Under the pieces are notes generated by a model. The model saw nothing but the letters and a program-made list of their open reading frames with translations. It was not told the DNA's origin and did no database searches. Position numbers and translations under genes: made by a program. Below are positions 27,788 through 35,028 of a stretch of 64,000 nucleotides of DNA, in pieces (position 1 is the first letter of the stretch; each line of letters opens with the position of its first letter). Source of the DNA: Limisphaerales bacterium (lineage in GTDB: Bacteria > Verrucomicrobiota > Verrucomicrobiia > Limisphaerales > UBA1100); assembly GCA_014382585.1 (NCBI GenBank), contig JACNJL010000044.1, positions 1 through 64,000 of the forward strand. Reading direction: 5' to 3'.

Positions 27788-29379
27788 GCAAGTCATCCTA
27801 CCTCATCCCGCGCCGCACCTTTTTGCGCGGCATCGGCGCCACGCTGGCCCTGCCGGCGCTGGAGATCATGTCGCCCGCCCTCAGCCACGCCAAGACCGCC
27901 AAGCCCAAGCGCCCCGTGCGCCTGGCTGTGCTCTTCAAGGGCGCGGGCGTGAACCCTACCTCATGGGATATCACCGGCGCCACGGAAACGGAGTTCACCC
28001 TCTCGCGCCTATTGCAGCCGCTGGAGAAAAACAAAAAGGACATCGTCGTCCTGCGCAATATCGACACCGACCAGCGCGCCAATGGCGGCCACGAGAATGT
28101 GACCGTCACCTTCATGACCGGCCGCACGCGCAAGAGCCGGCTGGAACAATGGCAATCGTTTGATCAAGTGATCGCCGATGAGGTCGGCCGCACGACGCCC
28201 GTGAAATCGCTCGCGCTACGCAGTGACACGTATCTCGATCACAAGGATCCCGCTGAGAACTTCATTTCCTACGGCACCGATGGCAGTCCCCTACCCGTCG
28301 AGGCCAAACCGGAGGTGGTATTCAACCGTTTGTTCAAGGGCTTTCACAACAGCGACTTTCGCCAGCGCACCACGAGCGTGTTAGATGAAGTGAAAGACAG
28401 CTACGCCGCCATTGCCCGCAAGGCCAGCCGGCGCGATCAACAGGTGCTCGAGCAGTATCTGCAATCTGTACGCGAGGTGGAGCGCGATATCGAGCAGTTC
28501 AGCACACAAGGCAACGCCGCGCGCGATGCCAAGCTGCGGAAGATCCAGCCCGTGCCGGCCGTCAATAATCTCGCCGAACGCACCGCCGCCATGCTCGACC
28601 TAATGGCGCTGGCCTTCTGGACGGACATGACCCGCGTAAGCACGCTGATGATGGCGCACACTGAGAGCCGGTCCACCTTCGAGTTTCTCGGCATCAATGA
28701 CGAGCTGCACATGCTTTCGCACTTTGTGCGCACGCGCAACCGCTCCTCCGGCTTGGACGGCTACGACCGCATCAACCGCTGGTACATCAGCCAGTTCGCG
28801 CGGTTCATCAACCGCCTCAAGGCATTGCCCGACACCGAGGGCACCGTGTTCGACAACAGCGCCGTGCTCTTCGGCTCGGGCATCAAACACGGCGATTATC
28901 ATTCCGTCACCGATCTCCCCCTCGTGCTGGCCGGCGGCGGCGGCGGGCAAATCCAGCCGGGGCGGTACGTGGAATATCCCAACGTGCCCAACGGCAATTT
29001 GCATTTGAAGCTCATGCAGATCATGGGTGTGCACCGCGATCAATACGGCAACTCCACCGGCGTGTTGCCGGGCATCTCGGAGAAAGCCAACCTCGCACCG
29101 CGTTACGTGGATGACGGCTCGTGGAAAATCACCACCGATGCCGGCAACAAGATCGCGCTCAAGGGCCTGCTGAAGATCAGCGTGAAAGCCGATGACCTGA
29201 ACCATTATCTGGTGCAACTCTCCGGCGGCAAGGAACTCGACATCCGCCCGAGTTTTGGCAATGTCCACAGCACTCGCCTCGACGCCAGCGTCGGCTCCGT
29301 CGTCCAGCTCGAAGGCGAAACCAGCGTCAAAGACGGCCACAAAACCATCACCAAGATCACTCGCATCAAGCGTCTGTAA
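27784..29379 (+). CDS. DUF1552 (HXXSHH family) protein with twin-arginine leader
   Basis: A 531-residue protein; the leader IPRRTFLRGIGATLALPALE is twin-arginine-like. It matches DUF1552, the constant partner of the DUF1592-type cytochrome. Blocks include LFKGAGVNPTSWD near residue 48, NGGHENVTVTFMTGR near 100, TSVLDEVKDSY, and LHMLSHFVRTRN, the place of the HxxSHH signature (here HMLSHF, so the final histidine is replaced). GSGIKHGDYHS and PLVLAGGGGG follow. The last 100 residues (KITTDAGNKIALKGLLKI onward) are an extra beta-rich tail. It probably acts in the periplasm with the gene at 25838. Function unknown. Confidence 0.9.
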   Translation: MSKSSYLIPRRTFLRGIGATLALPALEIMSPALSHAKTAKPKRPVRLAVLFKGAGVNPTSWDITGATETEFTLSRLLQPLEKNKKDIVVLRNIDTDQRANGGHENVTVTFMTGRTRKSRLEQWQSFDQVIADEVGRTTPVKSLALRSDTYLDHKDPAENFISYGTDGSPLPVEAKPEVVFNRLFKGFHNSDFRQRTTSVLDEVKDSYAAIARKASRRDQQVLEQYLQSVREVERDIEQFSTQGNAARDAKLRKIQPVPAVNNLAERTAAMLDLMALAFWTDMTRVSTLMMAHTESRSTFEFLGINDELHMLSHFVRTRNRSSGLDGYDRINRWYISQFARFINRLKALPDTEGTVFDNSAVLFGSGIKHGDYHSVTDLPLVLAGGGGGQIQPGRYVEYPNVPNGNLHLKLMQIMGVHRDQYGNSTGVLPGISEKANLAPRYVDDGSWKITTDAGNKIALKGLLKISVKADDLNHYLVQLSGGKELDIRPSFGNVHSTRLDASVGSVVQLEGETSVKDGHKTITKITRIKRL

Positions 29380-29474
29380 ATGAAAACCCTGCTCGCCCTT
29401 CTCCTCACCACCGTCGGCCTCCTTGCCGTCTCGCCGACGTCCACGGGCATGTGATTAAAGAAATCCTCCCCTGA
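29380..29474 (+). pseudogene. Deletion scar: signal-peptide start joined to a DUF1501 3' end
   Basis: An ATG at 29380 begins MKTLLALLLTTVGLLAV, a fine signal peptide, but the frame ends after 24 codons at 29454. In another frame 29433-29474 reads [13 protein letters not shown] and stop, the C-terminal signature of the DUF1501 genes that end at 10360, 23889 and 39715. So the 5' end of one exported-protein gene seems to have been joined to the last codons of a lost DUF1501 gene. This is probably the mark of a deletion between module members. Confidence 0.7.
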
Positions 29475-29497
29475 TTTTTTAACAAAAAAATTTACGC

Positions 29498-29525
29498 TTG
29501 AACCCGCACGACCACTCTTTAGGTT
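29498..29525 (+). promoter_or_regulatory. Candidate leaderless promoter of the 29536 gene
   Basis: TTGAAC (29498-29503), 16-base spacer, TAGGTT (29520-29525), then 10 bases to the ATG at 29536. It lies just after the DUF1501 remnant in AT-rich sequence. Confidence 0.48.
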
Positions 29526-29535
29526 AGCCGTTCCC

Positions 29536-30660
29536 ATGAAAATTAAACAGGTCATTTGTCAGGTGCTACGGTTGGAGTCGGTGGAAAATAAAACCGCGAG
29601 CAGCCAAGATGCCGTGATTGTGCGAATCCGCACGGACACGGGACTCGAAGGTGTGGGCGAGGCAGACTCGTCCCCGGAAGTAGTAAAGGCCATCATCGAT
29701 GCACCCTTCAGCCACAATGTCGCGTGTGGATTACGCGAAATGTTGCTCGGCGAAAACCCGCTGGAGACCGACCGACTTTGGCAGAAGCTCCATCGCGGCT
29801 CGCAATATTTCGGGCGCTCATCGGTCACCCTGTCAGCCATCAGCGCGATTGACTTGGCCTTGTGGGATCTCAAAGGCAAACATTTTGGCGAACCAATCCA
29901 CCGACTGCTCGGCGGCAAACGCCACAACAAAATCCGCGCCTATGCATCCATCCTTTTTGGGAGCGATGGCGCAGAGACTGCGGACATCGGCCGACGCTGG
30001 ATTGAAGCTGGCTACACCGCGGTGAAATTTGGATGGGAACCGATGGGCGAAAGCGAAGCGGTGGACCTGGATCTTGTGCGCGGCGCGCGCGAAGGCATCG
30101 GCGAAGACGCCACACTGCTCATCGACGCCGGCTGCGTATGGGATGCCCGCACCGCCCTACGCCGGGCCGAACGGTTTGCCCAGTACAATCCCGAATGGCT
30201 GGAAGAGGCGCTTCAACAGGCAGACATCGACGGCTACCGTTGGTTGCGCGACCGCTCACCCGTACCCATCGCGGCCGGAGAGGGCGAGTGCGGAGCGGAA
30301 TCGTTCCGGGCACTCATTGACCGGCACGCGCTGGATGTTTATCAAGTCGATCTATCACGCAACGGCTTCACCGATGCCAGCTACATCCGCCGCCGCGTGG
30401 AAGAGATTGGTGCGCGCCTGTGCAACCACTGCTACACCAGCCCCATCACCCACGCCGCCAGCGCCCATTGGCTCTCCACCTGCCGCGACGCGTTTTTGTT
30501 TGAAGATTGTGTAGAAGATTCCGCGCTCCGGCACGAGTTAACCCACGAGAAAATCCAGGCCAAAGATGGCTGGCTGCACGTCCCCGACCGCCCCGGCCTC
30601 GGCATCACTCTTAACGAGGAATTCATCAGCCAATACCTCGTCTCCGAATCGGGCGCATAA
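29536..30660 (+). CDS. Mandelate racemase / muconate lactonizing enzyme family protein
   Basis: A 374-residue cytoplasmic enolase-superfamily enzyme. The N-terminal capping domain is followed by the barrel with metal ligands in LLIDAGCVWD (D197), NPEWLEEAL (E223 or E224) and IAAGEGE (near 249). VKFGWE supplies a lysine at the second-strand position, and RLCNHCYTSP places a histidine late in the barrel. This set suits abstraction of a proton next to a carboxylate, as in sugar-acid dehydratases or racemases. The following symporter and creatininase genes suggest uptake and breakdown of one organic acid or glycan derivative. The exact substrate cannot be deduced. Confidence 0.9.
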   Translation: MKIKQVICQVLRLESVENKTASSQDAVIVRIRTDTGLEGVGEADSSPEVVKAIIDAPFSHNVACGLREMLLGENPLETDRLWQKLHRGSQYFGRSSVTLSAISAIDLALWDLKGKHFGEPIHRLLGGKRHNKIRAYASILFGSDGAETADIGRRWIEAGYTAVKFGWEPMGESEAVDLDLVRGAREGIGEDATLLIDAGCVWDARTALRRAERFAQYNPEWLEEALQQADIDGYRWLRDRSPVPIAAGEGECGAESFRALIDRHALDVYQVDLSRNGFTDASYIRRRVEEIGARLCNHCYTSPITHAASAHWLSTCRDAFLFEDCVEDSALRHELTHEKIQAKDGWLHVPDRPGLGITLNEEFISQYLVSESGA

Positions 30661-30672
30661 CATTCCCATCCA

Positions 30673-32301
30673 ATGACCTTTTGGGATTGGCTGATTGTCC
30701 TGGTGCTTAACGGCGGCGTAATCGCTTTTGGGTTTTATTTGGCACGCGGCACCAGGACGAGTGAGGATTGGTTTCTCGGTCGACGCGCGCTGGCGTGGTG
30801 GGCAATTGGCCTATCGATGTTTGCCACCAATATCGACAACGCCGACCTCGTCTCGCTCACCGGCACCACGTACAAAGAAGGCCTGCACATCATCACCGTG
30901 CACACCCTCGGCTCACTGTTGGGCGCCTGCTTTGCGGCGTTTTATGTGGTGCCGGCGATGGCGCGCGCAGGCCAATACACCAACGCCGAATACCTCGAAA
31001 CCCGCTTCGGCCCGGGCACGCGCGTGCTCAGCGCGCTGATACAAATCCAATATCGCAGCAGCATGCTGGGCCTGATGATTTGGGCCATCTACTTGCTGCT
31101 CACAAAATTTCTCGGCATGCCCGCCTCCACCGCGTGGCTGGCCATCGTGGCGCTGGTCGCGGCGGCAGCGTTGTACACCTCATGGGGCGGGTTGAAATCG
31201 GTAGTGATGACCGATGCGCTGCAGGGCGTAATTATGTTCATCGGAATGGGCGTGATTTTCGTGGCGGTCTGGAACGCTGCCGGCGGTTGGTCGAGTATGA
31301 TCGAAACAATTTCAAAACAAGGCCAAGGCGACCTCGCGCACGTCGGGCGATATTTTGGCGATAACAATAAAACGCCGCCGGTTTTGATTCTCATTGGCTG
31401 GACGATTATCGGCTGCGGATACTGGAGCGTGAACCACAGCCAAACCATGCGGCTAGCCGGCGCGCGTTCCTTCTGGGATATGAAGATGGCGGCGATTATC
31501 GGCGCAACCATCAGCATGCCCATCATGGTCGCCTGCGCCTCAATGGGCCTCTTCGGGCGGGCGCTGTTTCCCGGCTTTGAAAACCCCGACGCGTTGTATC
31601 CGCACATGGCGGACCAGTTCTTGGGAGTCGGCGCCAAAGGGCTCGTGGTGGCCGCCATCTTTGCGGCAGCCATCAGCACATTCGATTCCATCGGGTCCTC
31701 GCTCTCCGCGCTGTTCACGCGCGACATTTATGCTCGCCACATTTCCGGCCAACGCGATGACCGCCACTACCTCAAAGTCAGCCGTTGGGCCACGTTGGCA
31801 ATTCTCGCCCTCGGCTTCGCGTACATTCCCTTCATCAGTTCCAAGGACACCATGCTAAAAGCGTTTCTTACCTTGATTCCTGTTTTTGTCACCCCGTTGT
31901 TCACCATTTATTTGATCGGAATTTTCACTCGCGCCCACGCCCGCGCAGGGCTCATTGGCCTGATCACCGGCAGTGCATACGGCCTTGTGGCCTTGGTTGA
32001 CCGCGAAATTCACGACCTCGTCTGGCTCTCCAGCAACTTCACCGGCCGCTGGGTGGCGCTGACTTGGGCAATGGTATTCACCGCAACCGGCGCGTTGGCC
32101 GCCACACTTATTTACGGCAAACACACTGACCAACCGCCTCCCCCCCAACCGTCCGGCTGGCTGCGCAACAGCAGCGAATCGCTCGGCACGCTGCCCGAGC
32201 ATCCGTTCCAAACCACCCCGCCCCGCTGGCTCCAACCTGGCCCCATTGCCCTCGGGCTAATCGCCGCAACCGCCAGCGTTCTCTTTCTATTTTTTTGGTG
32301 A
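30673..32301 (+). CDS. Sodium:solute symporter (SSS family)
   Basis: A 542-residue inner-membrane protein with about 13-14 hydrophobic helices. The start MTFWDWLIVLVLNGGVIAF, the block RTSEDWFLGRRALAWWAIGLSMFATNI and GQYTNAEYLETRFGPGTRV are characteristic of the SSS family, where they help form the sodium and solute site. FSLSALFTRDIYARH-like sequence near residue 348 matches the family's cytoplasmic loop. It should import a small organic solute with sodium. It begins 12 bases after the enolase-superfamily gene and precedes a creatininase-family gene by 21 bases, so these three are likely one operon. Confidence 0.92.
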   Translation: MTFWDWLIVLVLNGGVIAFGFYLARGTRTSEDWFLGRRALAWWAIGLSMFATNIDNADLVSLTGTTYKEGLHIITVHTLGSLLGACFAAFYVVPAMARAGQYTNAEYLETRFGPGTRVLSALIQIQYRSSMLGLMIWAIYLLLTKFLGMPASTAWLAIVALVAAAALYTSWGGLKSVVMTDALQGVIMFIGMGVIFVAVWNAAGGWSSMIETISKQGQGDLAHVGRYFGDNNKTPPVLILIGWTIIGCGYWSVNHSQTMRLAGARSFWDMKMAAIIGATISMPIMVACASMGLFGRALFPGFENPDALYPHMADQFLGVGAKGLVVAAIFAAAISTFDSIGSSLSALFTRDIYARHISGQRDDRHYLKVSRWATLAILALGFAYIPFISSKDTMLKAFLTLIPVFVTPLFTIYLIGIFTRAHARAGLIGLITGSAYGLVALVDREIHDLVWLSSNFTGRWVALTWAMVFTATGALAATLIYGKHTDQPPPPQPSGWLRNSSESLGTLPEHPFQTTPPRWLQPGPIALGLIAATASVLFLFFW

Positions 32302-32322
32302 ACCCATAAACTGATCCTAATT

Positions 32323-33207
32323 ATGAACGACCAACATCTCACCGAACATCGTTACGAAAAACTGACCTGGCCGGAAATCAATGACGCCATCGCAGCGAAG
32401 CAAATCTGCATCATCCCGTGCAGCGCCGTGGAACAACACGGGCCGCACCTGCCGCTGGATGTGGATATGCTGCTCTCCAACAGCGTCGCCCTCGAGGCCG
32501 GCCGCCAGCGCGCGGAGAAAACGCTCGTGCTGCCCAGCGTTTCCTACGGATACACCGGCCACGTAATGGATTTCCCCGGCACCATCAACGTGCACTATCA
32601 GCATTTCATCGATCAGGTTTTGGACATCACCAAAAGCCTCGCCTACCACGGATTCAAGAAAATCCTGCTGCTCAACGGCCACGGCTCGAACATGCCGAAC
32701 CTCGACCTTGTCGCCCGCCGTTGCAATCTCGAGACCGATGCCGAGTGCGGCCTCTGTGCGTGGTGGCACCTGCTCACCGTTGATCCCGATTTTCTGCCCG
32801 GCTGGCGCGAAAGCGAATTCCCCGGCGGCTGCGCCCACGCCTGTGAATTAGAAACCGCCATGTACCTCCACCTCGATCCGGAAAATGTGCGGAAAGACGT
32901 CATCAAATCCGGCGATATTTCCTATAACACCACCAAGTCGCCGTACCGCTTCACCGACATTTACGGTGTCGGCGCCATCAATATCACCAGCTGGACCGCC
33001 AGCTATTCGGATACCGGCGTGCTCGGCGACGCCGAAAAAGGAACTGCCGAAAAAGGCAAAGCCGCCTTTGAGGAAGCCGTGAAACATCTCTGCGGTTTCA
33101 TCGACGAATGGCACGCCCAACCCCCGCCCATCCGCCACGAAGCCCACACCCAAAAACCCACCATCCCCATGCCCTGGGGACAGGCCGATTCACTGCCACG
33201 TCAGTAA
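32323..33207 (+). CDS. Creatininase-family amidohydrolase (first copy)
   Basis: A 294-residue cytoplasmic protein of the creatininase (creatinine amidohydrolase) family. Metal-binding blocks are visible: CSAVEQHGPHLPLDVD near residue 35 (E, H, D), VMDFPGTINV near 85, LLNGHGSNMPN near 120 and AHACELETAMYL near 170 (E). Members hydrolyse cyclic amides or related C-N bonds, including steps in cofactor synthesis. Its place behind the symporter suggests action on the imported compound. It is about 40 residues longer than the second copy at 33444, mainly from the middle insert and C-terminus. Confidence 0.9.
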   Translation: MNDQHLTEHRYEKLTWPEINDAIAAKQICIIPCSAVEQHGPHLPLDVDMLLSNSVALEAGRQRAEKTLVLPSVSYGYTGHVMDFPGTINVHYQHFIDQVLDITKSLAYHGFKKILLLNGHGSNMPNLDLVARRCNLETDAECGLCAWWHLLTVDPDFLPGWRESEFPGGCAHACELETAMYLHLDPENVRKDVIKSGDISYNTTKSPYRFTDIYGVGAINITSWTASYSDTGVLGDAEKGTAEKGKAAFEEAVKHLCGFIDEWHAQPPPIRHEAHTQKPTIPMPWGQADSLPRQ

Positions 33208-33408
33208 AATTAACCGCCAAATGGTAGCGTGTCGCACAGAATTCGCGCCGAATCGTTGCTCACGCTCAAAATTCATCCTCGGCATTGGAATGTCGATCTT
33301 CCCACCGGTTTGATTGCTTCAGCGTTGACTAAAATCAATCAACAAACCATCGACACAAATCGTTAACGATCGGTCGTTTTCCAAAACCAACCGCTCCTCC
33401 CTCCAGTC

Positions 33409-33436
33409 TTGCGCGGCCTGTCCGGTTGGTTAAGCT
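33409..33436 (+). promoter_or_regulatory. Candidate leaderless promoter of the 33444 gene
   Basis: TTGCGC (33409-33414), 16-base spacer, TAAGCT (33431-33436), then 7 bases to the ATG at 33444. The rest of the 236-base gap 33208-33443 shows no gene that I can support. Confidence 0.45.
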
Positions 33437-33443
33437 CGCGGCT

Positions 33444-34199
33444 ATGAAACTTACTGACCTCAAGTGGCCCGAAGTCGATTCGCTTAGCAAGGACTTGCCC
33501 GTGGTCATTCCCATCGCCGCCCACGAGCAGCACGGGCACCATATGCCGTTGCATACGGACAGCCTGTTGCTGGGCGAAATTGTCCAGCGAGCCGAGGTGC
33601 GTGTGGGCGGGGATATTCTGTTTGCGCCGCTGCAGTGGTTGGGCAATTCGCATCATCATATGGATTTCCCCGGCACCCTGTCCGCCGAGCCGCGCGCTTA
33701 TCTTGATCTGCTCAATGGGCTGCTGGAGAATTTCATTCAGCACGGCTTCAAGCGGTTGATTTTGTTGAACGGCCACGGGGGCAACATGGTGCCCGGCGCG
33801 CAAGTGGTGTTTGAGCTACGCCAACGACTGCGCGATCGCTCCGACCTGCTTCTCCTCTCCACTACCTACTGGGACAACGGCGCCCCGACCGCTGCGCGCG
33901 ATGATTTTGTGCAAACGCAAATGGGACACGCTGGCGAATGGGAAACTTCGATGATGCTGGTCATCCGACCCGAGTTGGTGGGCGACCATACGGCCGTGCC
34001 CGAGGTGCCCTTTGGCGAGGCCTTCCCCACCGCCACGCGCGGCTGGACGATGCCCGATCGTAGCAAGCCCGGCCACATCGGCACGCCCGCCGCCGCTACC
34101 GCCGAGAAAGGCGAGACGCTACTCACCTGTTTCACCGACGGCGTGTGCGATTTCCTGAACCGCGCGCGCGATTGGGATGGCCACAGCTGGGAGGGCTGA
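33444..34199 (+). CDS. Creatininase-family amidohydrolase (second copy)
   Basis: A 251-residue protein of the same family as the 32323 gene but clearly divergent. Metal blocks: AAHEQHGHHMPLHTDS near residue 25, HHHMDFPGTLS near 70, LLNGHGGNMVPG near 105 and MGHAGEWETSMML near 155. The start MKLTDLKWPEV mirrors the first copy's YEKLTWPEI. It has its own candidate promoter after a 236-base gap and is followed by an SDR gene, so it may belong to a separate unit. Two paralogues so close suggests two related substrates or successive steps. Confidence 0.9.
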   Translation: MKLTDLKWPEVDSLSKDLPVVIPIAAHEQHGHHMPLHTDSLLLGEIVQRAEVRVGGDILFAPLQWLGNSHHHMDFPGTLSAEPRAYLDLLNGLLENFIQHGFKRLILLNGHGGNMVPGAQVVFELRQRLRDRSDLLLLSTTYWDNGAPTAARDDFVQTQMGHAGEWETSMMLVIRPELVGDHTAVPEVPFGEAFPTATRGWTMPDRSKPGHIGTPAAATAEKGETLLTCFTDGVCDFLNRARDWDGHSWEG

Positions 34200-34217
34200 G
34201 CTCTCAGCACCGAACAT

Positions 34218-34246
34218 TTGATCACCGCAGGCAAACGCGGTACAAC
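34218..34246 (+). promoter_or_regulatory. Candidate leaderless promoter of the SDR gene
   Basis: TTGATC (34218-34223), 17-base spacer, TACAAC (34241-34246), then 7 bases to the ATG at 34254. It is among the clearest cases of this layout in the window. Confidence 0.5.
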
Positions 34247-34253
34247 GGCGGCC

Positions 34254-34982
34254 ATGAGCGATACCAAACCTCTTGTTGTGATCACCGGCGCCAGCTCAGG
34301 CATTGGCGCCGCCACGGCCAAGGCCTTTGCCGGAGCCGGATTTCCGCTGCTGCTGCTGGCGCGGCGGGTGGAATTGATGGAAGCCCTCGATCTGCCCAAC
34401 ACCCTGTGCCGCAGTGTGGATGTGCTCGATCGCGAGGCGATCAAGGCCGCGGTTGCCGAGGCGGAAGCTGCGCACGGGCCCACCGAGATTCTGATCAACA
34501 ACGCCGGCATCATGCTCAACGGCGATCCGACCACGCAAAACCCCGAGGAATGGGATCGCGTCATCGACGTGAATCTCAAGGGCGTAATGAACGGCGTGCA
34601 TGCCGTGTTACCCGCCATGGTCGAGCGGCAGGGCGGCACCATCGTGAATCTCGGCTCGATCGCCGGCCGTAAAACCTTCGGCGCTCATTCCGTTTATTGC
34701 GGCACCAAGTTCGGCGTACACGCCATCACCGAGACCATTCGGGAAGAGGTCGCCGGCAAAAACGTGCGGCTCATCACCATCGCCCCCGGCATGGTCGGCA
34801 CCGAACTGGTCAGTCATTCCACCGATGAAGCCGCCAAAAAAGGCTGGTGGGATTACGCTAATCAAATCGGCGGCCCGCTGGAGCCCGAGGACATCGCCGA
34901 CAGCATCCTGTACGCCTGTCAGGTGCCCCAGCGAGTGTGTGTTCGGGAAATGGTCATCTGCCCGACCCGCCAGGAACCCTGA
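34254..34982 (+). CDS. Short-chain dehydrogenase/reductase (SDR)
   Basis: A 242-residue classical SDR. The nucleotide-binding motif TGASSGIG (residues 11-18), NNAG near 84, the catalytic serine in NLGSIAG, and YCGTK (Y148, K152) are all present. The length and IAPGMVGTEL block fit the yciK/YdfG-like group that accepts 3-hydroxy acids or serine, but the substrate is not readable. NADP is suggested by ARR (residues 35-37) after the second strand. It follows the second creatininase gene by 54 bases, with its own candidate promoter between. Confidence 0.92.
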   Translation: MSDTKPLVVITGASSGIGAATAKAFAGAGFPLLLLARRVELMEALDLPNTLCRSVDVLDREAIKAAVAEAEAAHGPTEILINNAGIMLNGDPTTQNPEEWDRVIDVNLKGVMNGVHAVLPAMVERQGGTIVNLGSIAGRKTFGAHSVYCGTKFGVHAITETIREEVAGKNVRLITIAPGMVGTELVSHSTDEAAKKGWWDYANQIGGPLEPEDIADSILYACQVPQRVCVREMVICPTRQEP

Positions 34983-34994
34983 GCGATTCAGCGC

Positions 34995-35022
34995 TTGACG
35001 CCTCACAGCCCTGCCGCACACT
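34995..35022 (+). promoter_or_regulatory. Candidate leaderless promoter of the 35029 gene
   Basis: TTGACG (34995-35000), 16-base spacer, CACACT (35017-35022), then 6 bases to the ATG at 35029. Strong -35, weaker -10. Confidence 0.42.
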
Positions 35023-35028
35023 AGCGGT

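Noticed and set aside
33231-33365. Possible 44-codon gene in the gap before the second creatininase gene
   Set aside because: A GTG-started frame exists, but with no ribosome site, no known motif and no sign of selection; the gap is otherwise featureless.
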